Origin: Pseudohalocynthiibacter aestuariivivens
GTDB lineage: Bacteria > Pseudomonadota > Alphaproteobacteria > Rhodobacterales > Rhodobacteraceae
Reading direction: 5' to 3'
Assembly (NCBI RefSeq): GCF_018457175.1
Contig: NZ_JAGFNU010000003.1
Location: 62,001-126,000, forward strand
DNA: 64,000 nt
The notes beneath the pieces were generated by a model. The model was given only the letters and a program-made list of their open reading frames with translations, had not been told where the DNA came from and made no database searches. Position 1 is the first letter of the stretch. Each line of letters opens with the position of its first letter. The translations under genes and the position numbers were made by a program. Shown in pieces: positions 49,246 through 59,861 of the stretch.

Positions 49246-50382
49246 TTAGAAATTCTTCGAAGGCGTCTTTGATAAGGCTCGCTTGCCTGTTGGTTTGCTC
49301 AGTATCCCGCCCCCAATCGAAGCACGAACACCCGTGGTGGTTTCACAAGAGGTTGTCATTCCTTTGGCCACCCGAACAGCAAGATAGGCAAATGCCTGCG
49401 CTTCAAGCATGTCGCCGTTAAAACCAGCATCTTCGACCGGAGCAACCGGGCACTCCATCAGCAAGGACAGCATCGTCATCAAAGTAGGGTTCTTGCGCCC
49501 TCCTCCGGTGACCAGAACGCCCTGCGGCAGCCTTGGGCAATGTTCTAACGCCTTCGCAGCGGATGCGGCTGCTATCGCTGTCAGCGTCGCTGCTGCATCG
49601 GCGTCTTCCAGTATAGCGACTTCATCCAGCAGATCCGAAAAATCATTTCTATCCAGTGACTTGGGTGGAACCCGGTAGAAATAGGAATGCTGTAAAAAGG
49701 ACTCTACGATGTCTTCATCGACGTCACCTTCTGCTGCAAGTTCGCCATCTTTGTCAAAATACTCATGGCGTCGCTGCCACATCAAATCGTTGATCGGCGC
49801 GTTTGCAGGGCCAGTGTCAAAGGCAAGCAACGCGCCATCCTCGTCCGGGCGGGATTTGGCTGGATCAACCCAGGTTAGGTTCCCGATCCCACCAAGGTTC
49901 AGAAAGGCGATCGGGGCGTCAATTTCCATCAGCTTTGCGCAGGCAAAATGAAAGAACGGCGCGAGCGGTGCACCCTCGCCGCCCATTTCAACATCGGTTG
50001 TGCGAAAGTCCCAGACGACTGGCGTTTGCAATACCTCTGCCAGCACCCGTCCGTCACCCGCCTGATGCGTTCCCATGCCGCGTGGGTCATGCGCAAGCGT
50101 CTGACCGTGAAAGCCAATCAGCTCTGCGTCACCAAACTCCGACAGCAACGTCGCGTGTACGGTTTCGATCACTTCGGCGGCTTCTTCGACGCCTTCATCT
50201 CCTGGCCATCGTCCGAGAGCCGCCGCAATCACTTCTCGCTCTGCCTCGGAATAAGGCCGGTAGCCCGTTTCACCGAATTCGAGTATCTGCTCCCCGTCGG
50301 TCTGCAGCAACGCCGCATCAACGCCATCGAGCGATGTGCCCGACATCGCGCCAAGCGCCCAGACGGCATCAGATTTCAACAT
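49246..50382 (-). CDS. anmK: Anhydro-N-acetylmuramic acid kinase
   Basis: Recycles cell-wall anhydroMurNAc to MurNAc-6-phosphate. The 378 aa include the ATP-site motif [54 protein letters not shown] and [12 protein letters not shown]. The ATG at 50382 has AGGGGAAG upstream. It is divergent from tyrS, with a 67-bp gap, the usual anmK-tyrS arrangement. Confidence 0.95.
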   Translation of the reverse strand: MLKSDAVWALGAMSGTSLDGVDAALLQTDGEQILEFGETGYRPYSEAEREVIAAALGRWPGDEGVEEAAEVIETVHATLLSEFGDAELIGFHGQTLAHDPRGMGTHQAGDGRVLAEVLQTPVVWDFRTTDVEMGGEGAPLAPFFHFACAKLMEIDAPIAFLNLGGIGNLTWVDPAKSRPDEDGALLAFDTGPANAPINDLMWQRRHEYFDKDGELAAEGDVDEDIVESFLQHSYFYRVPPKSLDRNDFSDLLDEVAILEDADAAATLTAIAAASAAKALEHCPRLPQGVLVTGGGRKNPTLMTMLSLLMECPVAPVEDAGFNGDMLEAQAFAYLAVRVAKGMTTSCETTTGVRASIGGGILSKPTGKRALSKTPSKNF

Positions 50383-50449
50383 CGGCTTCCCCTTTTTGTG
50401 TGACCCCGATATACCGCAAGTCGCAACGCAAACCATGGACAAAAAATTG

Positions 50450-51703
50450 ATGACTTACCATGCTAAATCCGACTTCATGCGTGTGATGATTGAGCGCGGC
50501 TTTCTGGCCGACTGCACAGACTATCAGGCACTTGACGAAGCTTTGGTCAAAGGTGTGGTACCTGCTTATATCGGCTTTGATGCCACGGCCAAGTCTTTGC
50601 ATGTCGGCAGCCTTATTCAGATCATGATGCTGCGCTGGCTGCAAAAGACCGGACATAAACCCATCGTGCTGATGGGCGGCGGGACAACCAAAGTTGGGGA
50701 CCCGAGCTTTCGCGCCGATGAACGCCCGCTGCTGACCCCTGCCGAGATTGACGCCAATATCGCAGGAATAAAAGCCGTCTTCACGAAATACGTCAGCTTT
50801 GGTGATACACCAACCGATGCAATTATGGTCAACAACGCCGAATGGCTCGACGCGTTGAACTACCTTGATTTCCTGCGCGACATCGGGCGGCATTTTTCAG
50901 TAAACCGGATGCTGAGCTTTGAAAGCGTGAAATCGCGGCTTGACCGGGAACAAAGCCTGTCGTTCCTCGAATTCAACTACATGATCCTGCAGGCCTATGA
51001 CTTTCTGGAGCTTAACCGCCGCTACGGTTGCCTGCTTCAAATGGGCGGCTCAGACCAATGGGGAAACATCGTTAACGGGATCGATCTGACCCGGCGTGTT
51101 CTTGACAACGAAATTTACGGCCTGACATCGCCCCTGCTGACCACATCAGATGGCAAGAAGATGGGCAAAAGCCAGGACGGTGCCGTCTGGTTGAACCCGG
51201 AAATGCGCAGCCCTTATGAGTTCTGGCAATTCTGGCGCAACACAACGGACGCCGATGTAGGCCGGTTTCTGAAGCTATATACGGAGCTTCCTATTGAAGA
51301 ATGCGAACGACTGGGCAGCCTTGAAGGGTCTGACATTAACGCAGCCAAGATCCGCCTCGCCAACGAGGTCACAACCTTGGCACATGGGGCAGATGCCGCG
51401 AAAGCAGCCGAGGCCACAGCCCACGAAGTCTTTGAAAAAGGTGGTGTTGGGGACGACCTACCGACTTTAGATTTAACTGCGGCTGATATCGGCGATGGAA
51501 TTTCTGTGGTGCAGTTGATCGTGCGTTCAGGGCTTGCGAAGTCTGGCAAAGAAGCAAAGCGGCTGATCATGGAGAGCGGCGCAAAGATGAATGATGATCC
51601 GTTAACCGACGCTGGTTTGATTCTGACAACAAGCGATCTGATCAATCCGATCAAGTTGTCAGCTGGCAAAAAACGCCACGCGTTGGTCACACTAAAAGCC
51701 TAA
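50450..51703 (+). CDS. tyrS: Tyrosyl-tRNA synthetase
   Basis: Charges tRNA-Tyr. The class I motifs are HVGS (the HIGH equivalent, about residue 46) and KMGKS (the KMSKS equivalent, about 238), with the tyrosine pocket [26 protein letters not shown] split by short spacers. A C-terminal S4 RNA-binding domain (about 350-417) is present. I used ATG 50450 (MTYHAKSDF), the common family N-terminus; ATG 50435 is possible. The ribosome-binding site is weak for both. Confidence 0.96.
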   Translation: MTYHAKSDFMRVMIERGFLADCTDYQALDEALVKGVVPAYIGFDATAKSLHVGSLIQIMMLRWLQKTGHKPIVLMGGGTTKVGDPSFRADERPLLTPAEIDANIAGIKAVFTKYVSFGDTPTDAIMVNNAEWLDALNYLDFLRDIGRHFSVNRMLSFESVKSRLDREQSLSFLEFNYMILQAYDFLELNRRYGCLLQMGGSDQWGNIVNGIDLTRRVLDNEIYGLTSPLLTTSDGKKMGKSQDGAVWLNPEMRSPYEFWQFWRNTTDADVGRFLKLYTELPIEECERLGSLEGSDINAAKIRLANEVTTLAHGADAAKAAEATAHEVFEKGGVGDDLPTLDLTAADIGDGISVVQLIVRSGLAKSGKEAKRLIMESGAKMNDDPLTDAGLILTTSDLINPIKLSAGKKRHALVTLKA

Positions 51704-51711
51704 GTGCAAAA

Positions 51712-51742
51712 AAAACACCGCAAGTAAATCTTGCGGTGTTTT
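51712..51742. terminator. Bidirectional intrinsic terminator between tyrS and the next gene
   Basis: A perfect 13-bp stem (AAAACACCGCAAG / CTTGCGGTGTTTT) with a five-base loop lies 9 bp after tyrS. A-runs on the left and T-runs on the right let it act for both tyrS and the convergent gene at 51795. Confidence 0.85.
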
Positions 51743-51794
51743 CAATTTCTTAGCGCTCTCATACCAACAGATGAACCGTCAGATCAAACAAAGA

Positions 51795-52268
51795 TCAGAA
51801 CGTTTCCATGTAAAGAACGGCATCACAGGACGACCCGTCAAAGGTGCCGATCCAGACGTCATAAATGCCATCTGCGGCGGGGCGCGTCAGGCGAATCTTG
51901 GGGTCAGCATTTCCGTTATCATCATCGTCGAAATACCAGTTGCCCGAGGCAGTATTAATCAAAAGCGTTGCGTCACAATTACTGACCACGCGGAATTCCA
52001 ACTGAAAACCGCTTCGTCCGCGCACTGTCATCGAAAAATCAGGTGCAGTTGTGACATATCCGGGCATTGCCCCTCTGAAATTGCGCGCCTTAATACGACA
52101 GGCTGCCAGATTGTTGTTGCCGCCGGCAACAACCCGGAAACCCTGTGGGCTATAAAGCTGTTGCGCCGTAAGATCGTATCTTTCGTTTCCCCAAAGTTGA
52201 AAATCAGGACAGGCATTTGCAACGCCAGCCCATACCCAAACCATAAGTGCTATTAATCCAAATCTCAT
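51795..52268 (-). CDS. Small exported protein, unknown
   Basis: A 157-aa protein with a signal peptide (to about residue 19, GVANA) and no lipobox. The mature part starts CPDFQLWGNERYDLTAQQL and is beta-rich, with Cys20, Cys57, Cys98 and Cys148 probably paired. FDDDDNGNADPKIRL is an Asp-rich loop that could bind calcium, and the ending GIYDVWIGTFDGSSCDAVL is conserved-looking. I do not recognise the family. It has its own terminator and converges on tyrS. Confidence 0.65.
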   Translation of the reverse strand: MRFGLIALMVWVWAGVANACPDFQLWGNERYDLTAQQLYSPQGFRVVAGGNNNLAACRIKARNFRGAMPGYVTTAPDFSMTVRGRSGFQLEFRVVSNCDATLLINTASGNWYFDDDDNGNADPKIRLTRPAADGIYDVWIGTFDGSSCDAVLYMETF

Positions 52269-52406
52269 TTATCTATCCCTTTTTTGCTCACCCCATTATT
52301 CAACAGATTAGGGTTGAATTCGGGCGCAAGTCAAACTTTCGTGAGGCCAAAGTATGTAATCCGACCTATCGGCGAGCCGAAAAAAAGAGGACCACTGCTG
52401 AAAAGG

Positions 52407-53378
52407 TCAGTTAGGAAGCATCCAGTTTCCGTCTGGGAAGAAGGCGTGAAACGCAAAGGCGAACATCACATCATGTGGCACATCACGGCCCGACGCATCG
52501 CGAACACGGATTGTTCCGACGTCACGGCCAGCATTAATTTCGCGGCTATCAAGCGCCGAAGCCTGCCCTGAGGCCCAGCTGATCACCAACCCCGCTTCCC
52601 TGACTTCTGCTTCATCGCGCAATCTTTGAACAGTCCAGGCACGTTCGCCAACACGCACAACGCGCGCTAAAGGTGGCACATCATGAGGGGGCACTTCGCC
52701 TGAATAAAGAAACGGGCGGGAGGAGCTATCGTAACTGACATAGGGGTTCTGACCGTAGGGCCTGCGCCAGTCGGGTTCATCCATGACCAAACCATCCGGA
52801 TGGCGTTCTTTGAACTCGGCCCAGCTTTCCATCCAGGACGGAAGCTGAGTCAGTGTGTCACCCGTGTGATGGCCAACAATTCCTGTTCCAACGGCCTGTT
52901 GCCACCAACTTTCAGTTTCGCGGTCAAACATGACCATGTCGGAATTTCGAAGCTTGCCCGAGACACCAAATGTGCGCAGCGCGCCATTCACCCGACGGTC
53001 AAAAACCATTCCGGAATTGCACAGCGGGCAAAATGTAACGGCAACAGGCACGTCGCCGATCACATCATTCACGATCTCATGCCAAGTCAGATACCGGATC
53101 GGATAAGCGCGCGCGGTTTGGCCGCTGATCTCAAAACTGATGACCGGTTCACGGTCCCCGATCCGGGTTTCGGATGAAGCCGCAATAAATTTCGGGTCAG
53201 AAAGCGCCGGAATACCGTCCTTGGATGGCCCGCCTGACATGATCTCGCGCCAGCTTTCGACCGTTGTTCGTTCAAAGTCGGTGTTCGGCCATTCATTTCG
53301 CCAGAATTCAGGGCTCGCATTTGCTATTGTTGCAAACACGCACAACACGATAGCGGCAAAAAGCTGGATCAAACGCAT
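52407..53378 (-). CDS. Exported DUF3179 domain protein
   Basis: A 323-aa protein with a signal peptide (to about residue 21, ANA). The DUF3179 core includes IPALSDPKFIAA, ARAYPIRYLTWHEIVND and the metal-like motif VTFCPLCNSGMVFDR with a CxxC pair, and ends AFAFHAFFPDG. The family is widespread in marine bacteria and has no established activity. GGGGAGA precedes the ATG. Confidence 0.85.
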   Translation of the reverse strand: MRLIQLFAAIVLCVFATIANASPEFWRNEWPNTDFERTTVESWREIMSGGPSKDGIPALSDPKFIAASSETRIGDREPVISFEISGQTARAYPIRYLTWHEIVNDVIGDVPVAVTFCPLCNSGMVFDRRVNGALRTFGVSGKLRNSDMVMFDRETESWWQQAVGTGIVGHHTGDTLTQLPSWMESWAEFKERHPDGLVMDEPDWRRPYGQNPYVSYDSSSRPFLYSGEVPPHDVPPLARVVRVGERAWTVQRLRDEAEVREAGLVISWASGQASALDSREINAGRDVGTIRVRDASGRDVPHDVMFAFAFHAFFPDGNWMLPN

Positions 53379-53459
53379 GAAGGTCTCCCCTTTTAGCTTT
53401 CAAGGGTGACAGAGAGGGGGCTATACGGCTAGCCCCGCTCACGCGAGTTTGATGTTTCG

Positions 53460-54080
53460 CTACTTAACAACTGTTACATGCGCCATCTGGTCCGGATCAA
53501 GAACAGCGCCGTTGTGTTGGGATGAACCCTTTTTAATCGCATCGACCACATCCATGCCTTCGATAACACGGCCAACAACTGTATATTGGCCGTTCAGATG
53601 TGTTGCCGGTTCAAACATGATGAAAAACTGGCTGTTCGCAGAATCCGGGCTGGCAGAACGTGCCATCCCGACAACGCCGCGCTGAAATGGCACGTCCGAG
53701 AATTCGGCAGGAATGTTTGGCCGGGAAGACCCTCCCATACCCGCACGAACAGTATCGCCACCTATTTTGCCAAATTCGACATCACCCGTCTGCGCCATGA
53801 AACCTTCAATAACCCTGTGGAAAATAACACCATCATATGCGCCTTCTTCCGCCAGAGCCGTGATCTGTTCAACGTGCAACGGGGCGACATTTGGTAATAG
53901 GTCAATGGTAATACTGCCATTGGTGGTTCCCGAAACTTCAATCACGAGATTTGGGCCTTCTGTATCCTCAAATGAAACAGATGCAGATTGCGCGTTGCTC
54001 TGCCCTAGAAAGAGGTAGGCGGCCAGACCGGCCGCCCCCATAATTGCAAGAGCGCCTGTGATCAGACTGCTGTCACGCAT
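53460..54080 (-). CDS. Cyclophilin-type peptidyl-prolyl isomerase, membrane/periplasmic
   Basis: A 206-aa cyclophilin with an N-terminal hydrophobic segment (about 8-27) that would anchor or export it. The isomerase core is IFHRVIEGFMAQTGD, NSQFFIMFEPATHLNGQYTVVGRVIEGMDVV. The ATG at 54080 lies inside the end of the preceding ppi gene (8-bp overlap), with AAGG upstream. Together they form a cytoplasmic/periplasmic pair. Confidence 0.92.
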   Translation of the reverse strand: MRDSSLITGALAIMGAAGLAAYLFLGQSNAQSASVSFEDTEGPNLVIEVSGTTNGSITIDLLPNVAPLHVEQITALAEEGAYDGVIFHRVIEGFMAQTGDVEFGKIGGDTVRAGMGGSSRPNIPAEFSDVPFQRGVVGMARSASPDSANSQFFIMFEPATHLNGQYTVVGRVIEGMDVVDAIKKGSSQHNGAVLDPDQMAHVTVVK

Positions 54081-54579
54081 CGGCGGCAACCTTCACGCTG
54101 ACCATGCGGTCGGGATTCATTGGCGGCTCACCTTTCTGAATCGCGTCAACATGTTCCATTCCGCTGAGAACACGACCGTAAACAGTGTACTGGCCATTCA
54201 GGAAATGGTTGTCGCTAAAGTTGATGAAGAATTGTGAATTTGCTGAATCCGGGCTGGCAGACCGTGCGGCACCCAGCGTGCCCCGGTCATGTGGCAATTT
54301 TGAAAATTCTGCGGGCAGGTTTGGAAGATCGGACCCCCCGGTTCCCGCGGAACGGATATTGAAATCTTTCTCCATATTTCCGTTTTTCACATCACCCGTT
54401 TGCGCCATGAACCCATCGATCACCCGGTGAAAGGCAACATTGTCATAAGCGCCTGAGCGGGCCAGTTCTTTCATCCGCTCGGCGTGCTTTGGCGCAACAT
54501 CTGACAGCAGTTCGATAGTTACGGTGCCATCTTTAAGTTCCATCAGGATCGTGTTTTCTGGGTCTTTAATCTCGGCCAT
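54073..54579 (-). CDS. ppiB: Cyclophilin-type peptidyl-prolyl isomerase, cytoplasmic
   Basis: A 168-aa cyclophilin without signal peptide. Catalytic residues lie in VAFHRVIDGFMAQTGD and SANSQFFINF, and NGQYTVYGRVLSGMEHVDAIQKG is nearly identical to the downstream copy. The ATG at 54579 has AAGGAGCG at ideal spacing. It is divergent from pgk. Confidence 0.93.
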   Translation of the reverse strand: MAEIKDPENTILMELKDGTVTIELLSDVAPKHAERMKELARSGAYDNVAFHRVIDGFMAQTGDVKNGNMEKDFNIRSAGTGGSDLPNLPAEFSKLPHDRGTLGAARSASPDSANSQFFINFSDNHFLNGQYTVYGRVLSGMEHVDAIQKGEPPMNPDRMVSVKVAADA

Positions 54580-54717
54580 TGGGCGCTCCTTGTTTCCTTG
54601 GTTGGCGCAGACCCTAAAGGGCAACACCCCCAAGGAAAAGCAGAAACCGCTGCTGCGCTGTTGACCTGCGCGGTCTGATCGGGTGTTAAGGAGCAAATTT
54701 CTGCCGAAGGACACGAC

Positions 54718-55908
54718 ATGACCTGGAAAACACTTGATGACATGGACCTGACGGGGAAAACCGTCCTGACACGCATTGATATCAATGTCCCGATGGAAAA
54801 CGGGGTCGTGACCGACAGCACAAGAATCGACCGGATCGTACCGACGGTTCAGGAGATTATTAAGCGTGGCGGCAAACCTGTTTTGCTTGCGCATTTCGGC
54901 CGTCCCAAGGGCGTAGTCGTGCCAGAGATGTCCTTAAAACATGTTGTCCCTGCATTGACACAAGCAATGGGTGTTCCCGTGAGTTTTGCAGAAGATTGCA
55001 TCGGACTGCCAGCTAAAAAGGCTGTTGCGGCACTGCGTGCGGGTGAAGTTTTACTTCTTGAAAACACGCGGTTCCACGAAGCGGAAACGAAAAATGACCG
55101 CGCCTTTGCGGCATCACTGGCTGCACTGGGCGACATCTATTGCAACGATGCATTTTCGGCAGCGCACCGCGCACATGGCTCGACCGAAGGAATTGCACAA
55201 TTGCTGCCCTCATGCGCAGGACGGCTGATGCAGGCAGAACTTGAGGCACTGGAAGCGGCTCTCAGCAAACCCTCCCGCCCCGTCGTTGCCGTTGTTGGTG
55301 GCGCTAAGGTTTCGTCAAAACTCGATCTTCTGGGCAATCTTGTAGAAAAAGTAGAATTCCTGATTATTGGCGGCGGTATGGCAAATACTTTTCTCGCCGC
55401 AAAAGGACTAAATGTTGGAACATCTCTTTGCGAGCGCGACCTTGCAGAGACAGCTCGGGAGATTATGACCAAGGCTAAAAACAGTGGTTGCGAGGTTGTC
55501 CTGCCGAAGGACATCGTAGTCGCGCAGGAATTTAAAGAGAATGCACCGCATGCGATTCTAGCCGTCGAAGACTGCCCAGACGTCGGGATGATCCTCGATG
55601 CCGGTCCGGAATCGACCAAGGCAATCATCAACGTATTCGAGCATTGCAGTACGCTGATCTGGAATGGCCCACTTGGTGCCTTTGAAATTGCGCCGTTCGA
55701 CACAGCAACCAATGCGGCCGCTGCGAAAGCGGCCGAGCTTACCAGAGCCGGTTCGCTAATTTCAGTCGCAGGGGGTGGTGATACTGTTGCCGCGCTGAAC
55801 AAATCTGACGCTGCAAAAGGCTTTTCCTACATCTCGACTGCGGGTGGCGCTTTTCTTGAATGGATGGAGGGAAAAACCCTTCCAGGTGTTGCGGCACTTG
55901 ACGCCTGA
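54718..55908 (+). CDS. pgk: Phosphoglycerate kinase
   Basis: Catalyses the ATP-yielding step between 1,3-bisphosphoglycerate and 3-phosphoglycerate. The 396 aa start with the substrate loop [12 protein letters not shown] and carry [10 protein letters not shown], the hinge [26 protein letters not shown], the nucleotide region [10 protein letters not shown] and [16 protein letters not shown] precedes the ATG. Confidence 0.98.
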   Translation: MTWKTLDDMDLTGKTVLTRIDINVPMENGVVTDSTRIDRIVPTVQEIIKRGGKPVLLAHFGRPKGVVVPEMSLKHVVPALTQAMGVPVSFAEDCIGLPAKKAVAALRAGEVLLLENTRFHEAETKNDRAFAASLAALGDIYCNDAFSAAHRAHGSTEGIAQLLPSCAGRLMQAELEALEAALSKPSRPVVAVVGGAKVSSKLDLLGNLVEKVEFLIIGGGMANTFLAAKGLNVGTSLCERDLAETAREIMTKAKNSGCEVVLPKDIVVAQEFKENAPHAILAVEDCPDVGMILDAGPESTKAIINVFEHCSTLIWNGPLGAFEIAPFDTATNAAAAKAAELTRAGSLISVAGGGDTVAALNKSDAAKGFSYISTAGGAFLEWMEGKTLPGVAALDA

Positions 55909-55968
55909 AACGACTGTTAGCGCGAGCATAATTGAAACCCACGCTCCGCTCGCTTAGAAGCGGGGGAC

Positions 55969-55997
55969 GGGGACGTTCCCCAACAGAGTATTTTTTT
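55969..55997 (+). other. Hairpin and T-run between pgk and fba
   Basis: GGGGA-CGT-TCCCC (55969-55981) is followed after nine bases by seven T's. It could be a weak terminator or leader structure for fba, but the gap to the T-run makes an intrinsic terminator doubtful. Confidence 0.3.
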
Positions 55998-56011
55998 AGG
56001 CGAGGTTGCAC

Positions 56012-56905
56012 ATGCCAAATCAGGAACAACTGAATCAAATTCGCAAAGGCAAAGGCTTCGTCGCCGCGCTGGACCAGAGCGGTGGCTCTACTCCCAAGGC
56101 GCTGCGTCTTTATGGGATCAATGAAGATGCCTATTCCAGCGATGCCGAGATGTTTGACCTGATGCACGCGATGCGCAAGCGGATCGCTAAAGCCCCAGCC
56201 TTCACCGGAGACAAGATTGTCGGAGCGATCCTTTTTGAAATGACGATGGATCGCGAAATTGACGGCAAACCGACCGCCACATACATGTGGGAAGACCGCT
56301 ACGTCGTACCCTTTCTGAAGGTCGACAAAGGGCTAAACGAAGAAGAAAACGGCGTTCAGTTGATGAAACCGATGCCCGAGCTTGATGCCTTGCTGAAACG
56401 TGCAGTGGATGCCGGAATCTTTGGCACAAAAATGCGTTCAGTCATCAATGCTGCTAACCGCGAGGGGATAAAAGCGATTGTCGCCCAGCAGTTCAATATC
56501 GGCAAACAAATCCTGAAGCATGGGCTGATCCCGATAATTGAACCCGAAGTTAACATCACAATCACGGACAAAGCCGAAGCCGAGGAGATGCTGCTTGCCG
56601 AACTCACGGCGCAATTGGACGCCCTGCCCGATGGCCAGGAAGTCATGCTTAAACTGACTCTTCCGGAAACCGCAAACCAGTATAAATCGCTTGTCGATCA
56701 TCCACGCATTCTGCGGATTGTTGCGCTGTCTGGCGGGTATTCGCGTGACGAGGCAAACGACCGCCTTTCGCAAAATGCTGGTGTGATCGCCAGTTTCTCT
56801 CGCGCGTTGACCGAGGGTCTGTCAGCAAATCAGAGCGATGAAGACTTCAATGCAACCATCGCTGCAACGATAAATTCGATCTACGAGGCATCGATCGCAG
56901 GGTAA
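56012..56905 (+). CDS. fba: Class I fructose-bisphosphate aldolase
   Basis: A 297-aa Schiff-base aldolase of the classical glycolytic class I family, shorter than animal enzymes. The phosphate-binding start [31 protein letters not shown] and [11 protein letters not shown] (with the Schiff-base lysine) are present. The ATG at 56012 follows GAGG. It sits between pgk and an ftsB-like gene, with a clear terminator after it. Confidence 0.92.
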   Translation: MPNQEQLNQIRKGKGFVAALDQSGGSTPKALRLYGINEDAYSSDAEMFDLMHAMRKRIAKAPAFTGDKIVGAILFEMTMDREIDGKPTATYMWEDRYVVPFLKVDKGLNEEENGVQLMKPMPELDALLKRAVDAGIFGTKMRSVINAANREGIKAIVAQQFNIGKQILKHGLIPIIEPEVNITITDKAEAEEMLLAELTAQLDALPDGQEVMLKLTLPETANQYKSLVDHPRILRIVALSGGYSRDEANDRLSQNAGVIASFSRALTEGLSANQSDEDFNATIAATINSIYEASIAG

Positions 56906-56925
56906 CAAATCACGCACTCCTTACG

Positions 56926-56953
56926 AAAGGCGGTTCAATTGAGCCGCCTTTTT
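56926..56953 (+). terminator. Intrinsic terminator of fba
   Basis: AAAGGCGG and CCGCCTTT form an 8-bp stem around TTCAATTGAG, followed by a short T-run. It lies 20 bp after the fba stop. Confidence 0.8.
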
Positions 56954-57046
56954 CAATGTCTGGGCTCGTTTGGGGATTCACAAAGCGAATCACTTGTGGC
57001 ATTGTGCTCAAACCCACCCATAAAGAGGTGGGACGAGGCAGATAGA

Positions 57047-57349
57047 ATGACCGCAGTCCTGAAACGCCCAACGCTTGGTGCCATTGCTTACTTTGCAGTG
57101 TGCTTTTTGCTTGGCGCTTATTTCACTTTCGCTGCTGTGCAGGGTGACTACGGGCTTTTTCAACGCGTCAGAATTGAAGCTGAAACCAAAGTGCTGCGTC
57201 AGGAACTTGCCGCGTATACAGACAGCGTAACGCGCATGGAAAACAAAACGCGCCGTCTTTCAGATAGCTATCTTGACCTCGACCTTCTTGATCAGCAGGT
57301 GCGCGAAGTTCTAGGTATGGTGCGCACTGACGAAATCGTCATACAGTAG
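57047..57349 (+). CDS. FtsB/DivIC family septum formation initiator
   Basis: A 100-aa bitopic protein with a transmembrane segment (about residues 13-31) and a coiled coil (about 38-75, with EAETKVLRQELAAYTDSVTR). This is the plan of FtsB, which links FtsL and FtsQ in the divisome. GAGG precedes the ATG at 57047. The gene lies just upstream of pdhA, a frequent location in alphaproteobacteria. Confidence 0.85.
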   Translation: MTAVLKRPTLGAIAYFAVCFLLGAYFTFAAVQGDYGLFQRVRIEAETKVLRQELAAYTDSVTRMENKTRRLSDSYLDLDLLDQQVREVLGMVRTDEIVIQ

Positions 57350-57417
57350 CACCCAAAGCTCTCAGAAATCCGATGCGACATTTTCTTGCTCGCCCAGAGT
57401 GGCGGAATGCGTTATAG

Positions 57418-57439
57418 AATAGTTTAATGCTAAACTATT
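57418..57439. promoter_or_regulatory. Perfect inverted repeat upstream of pdhA
   Basis: AATAGTTTA-N4-TAAACTATT, nine paired bases with a four-base spacer, ends 25 bp before the pdhA ATG. It has no T-run and is AT-rich, so it looks like a regulator-binding site for the pdh operon rather than a terminator. No regulator gene lies nearby. Confidence 0.6.
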
Positions 57440-57464
57440 TAAGTCAATGCCGGGAGATTCACCT

Positions 57465-58460
57465 ATGGCTGTAAGAAAAACATCAAAGAAACCAAATGTT
57501 TCGAAGGATGAACTGCTCGCCTTTTACCGCGAAATGCTTTTGATAAGACGATTCGAAGAAAAGGCGGGCCAGCTTTACGGCATGGGGCTTATCGGTGGTT
57601 TTTGCCATCTGTACATCGGGCAAGAGGCAATTGTTGTTGGGCTGGAAGCGGCTGCAGATGAGGGTGACAAGCGCATCACTTCCTATCGCGATCATGGCCA
57701 TATGCTCGCGTGTGGGATGGATCCGAAAGGCGTAATGGCAGAGCTGACAGGCCGTTCAGGCGGCTACAGCGGCGGCAAAGGCGGCTCGATGCACATGTTC
57801 TCGAAAGAGAAACACTTTTATGGTGGTCACGGCATCGTTGGCGCTCAGGTTCCGCTTGGTGCGGGTCTTGCCTTCGCAGACAAATACCTCGGCAACGATC
57901 GTGTTTCATTTGCCTATTTCGGTGATGGCGCGGCCAATCAGGGCCAGATCTACGAAACGTTCAATATGGCGTCCCTCTGGAAGCTCCCCGTAATCTTTGT
58001 AATCGAGAACAACCAATATGCGATGGGCACATCATTGCAGCGCGCATCGTCGTCTCCTGAACTTTGGACGCGCGGCGCTGCTTTCGGCATTCCAGGAGAA
58101 TCTGTCGACGGAATGGATGTTCTGGCGGTGAAAGAGGCTGGCGAAAAAGCGATCGCTCACTGCCGGGCTGGCAAGGGGCCTTACATTCTGGAGATGAAAA
58201 CCTACCGCTACCGCGGCCACTCTATGTCTGATCCCGCGAAATACAGAACGCGCGACGAAGTTCAGAAGGTGCGCGACGAACGGGACGCGATTGAGCATGT
58301 AAGAGAGCTTTTGCTGCAAGGCAAACATGCAACTGAAGAGGACCTGAAAGCAATTGATAAGGACATCAAAGTTATCGTGAATGAAGCCGCTGAATTTGCC
58401 AAGGAAAGCCCCGAGCCCGCGCTCGAGGAACTTTGGACTGACATCTACGCTGAAGCCTGA
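57465..58460 (+). CDS. pdhA: Pyruvate dehydrogenase E1 component, alpha subunit
   Basis: The thiamine-diphosphate decarboxylase subunit of the pyruvate dehydrogenase complex. The 331 aa carry the ThDP motif [18 protein letters not shown], ending in IENN, plus SYRDHGHML and the phosphorylation-loop-like [17 protein letters not shown] before ATG 57465 decides the start. It is first in pdhA-pdhB-pdhC, 13 bp from pdhB. Confidence 0.96.
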   Translation: MAVRKTSKKPNVSKDELLAFYREMLLIRRFEEKAGQLYGMGLIGGFCHLYIGQEAIVVGLEAAADEGDKRITSYRDHGHMLACGMDPKGVMAELTGRSGGYSGGKGGSMHMFSKEKHFYGGHGIVGAQVPLGAGLAFADKYLGNDRVSFAYFGDGAANQGQIYETFNMASLWKLPVIFVIENNQYAMGTSLQRASSSPELWTRGAAFGIPGESVDGMDVLAVKEAGEKAIAHCRAGKGPYILEMKTYRYRGHSMSDPAKYRTRDEVQKVRDERDAIEHVRELLLQGKHATEEDLKAIDKDIKVIVNEAAEFAKESPEPALEELWTDIYAEA

Positions 58461-58473
58461 GGAGACACGTATT

Positions 58474-59850
58474 ATGGCAACAGAAATTCTTATGCCCGCA
58501 CTGTCCCCCACCATGGAGGAGGGCACCTTGGCTAAATGGTTGGTCAAGGAAGGCGATGAAATCACCTCCGGCATGATCATGGCCGAAATTGAAACCGACA
58601 AAGCGACGATGGAGTTTGAAGCCGTTGACGAAGGTACAATGGGCAAAATCCTGATCGCCGAAGGAACGGATGGCGTAAAGGTAAACACCCCAATCGCCGT
58701 GCTTCTGGAAGAAGGTGAAGATGCAAGCGCCGTTCCTGATAGCGCCCCTGCGTCTACCCCGGCGCCGGCAGAGGCGGTAGCCTCGGCCCCTGCGCCTGCG
58801 CAGGCCAAAGCCCCGGTCCCAATTGTCGACGCTCCGCCTGCTGAAGACGAAATTCCCGCAGGCACTGAAATGAAATCAACCACAGTCCGCGAAGCGCTTC
58901 GCGACGCCATGGCCGAAGAAATGCGCCGAGATGATACCGTCTATCTCATGGGTGAAGAAGTAGCTGAATATCAAGGCGCCTATAAGGTCAGTCAAGGTAT
59001 GCTCGAAGAATTCGGTACCCGACGCGTTATTGACACTCCGATTACCGAGCATGGATTTGCTGGTATCGCGACAGGTTCTTCTTTTGCGGGGCTCAGACCG
59101 ATTGTCGAATTCATGACCTTCAACTTTGCTATGCAAGCCATTGATCACATCATCAATTCGGCAGCGAAAACACTCTATATGTCCGGGGGGCAAATGGGCG
59201 CGCCAATCGTGTTTCGGGGTACGAATGGTGCCGCAGCTCGAGTTGGCGCGCAGCACAGCCATGACTATGCATCTTGGTATGCACAAGTTCCTGGTCTTAA
59301 AGTCGTGATGCCCTATTCGGCAGCCGACGCAAAGGGACTTTTAAAATCTGCGATCCGCGACCCTAACCCGGTCGTTTTCCTGGAAAATGAAATTCTTTAC
59401 GGGCGAAGCTTTGATGTCCCCGTTATGGAAGATTTCACAATTCCTTTCGGCAAAGCAAAGATCTGGCGCGAAGGTAGCGATGTCACAATCGTAAGCTTTG
59501 GCATTGGAATGCAATATGCGTTGGAGGCCGCTGACAAGCTTGCAGAAGACGGGATCAGCGCAGAAGTTGTCGACCTGCGCACCCTTCGTCCAATGGACAC
59601 CGACACTGTTGTTCGGTCCGTGATGAAAACAAACCGCTGTGTCACGGTTGAAGAGGGCTTTCCTGTCTGCTCCATCGGTGGGCATATTTCCTCAGTACTT
59701 ATGCAGCAGGCCTTTGACTATCTTGATGCGCCTGTCATCAACTGCACAGGCAAAGATGTCCCGATGCCCTACGCGGCCAACCTTGAAAAACACGCACTTT
59801 TGACAACCGCCGACGTTATCGGCGCAGTCAAATCTGTAACCTACCGCTGA
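58474..59850 (+). CDS. pdhB: Pyruvate dehydrogenase E1 beta subunit with fused lipoyl domain
   Basis: The 458 aa begin with a complete lipoyl domain (about 1-78, lipoylated Lys43 in ETDKATMEF), an Ala/Pro linker (about 85-125) and then E1-beta (from about 130, [16 protein letters not shown]). The fusion is characteristic of alphaproteobacteria. The lipoyl domain is almost the same protein sequence as that of PdhC, but with many synonymous differences. Confidence 0.96.
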   Translation: MATEILMPALSPTMEEGTLAKWLVKEGDEITSGMIMAEIETDKATMEFEAVDEGTMGKILIAEGTDGVKVNTPIAVLLEEGEDASAVPDSAPASTPAPAEAVASAPAPAQAKAPVPIVDAPPAEDEIPAGTEMKSTTVREALRDAMAEEMRRDDTVYLMGEEVAEYQGAYKVSQGMLEEFGTRRVIDTPITEHGFAGIATGSSFAGLRPIVEFMTFNFAMQAIDHIINSAAKTLYMSGGQMGAPIVFRGTNGAAARVGAQHSHDYASWYAQVPGLKVVMPYSAADAKGLLKSAIRDPNPVVFLENEILYGRSFDVPVMEDFTIPFGKAKIWREGSDVTIVSFGIGMQYALEAADKLAEDGISAEVVDLRTLRPMDTDTVVRSVMKTNRCVTVEEGFPVCSIGGHISSVLMQQAFDYLDAPVINCTGKDVPMPYAANLEKHALLTTADVIGAVKSVTYR

Positions 59851-59861
59851 GGAGAAACGTG

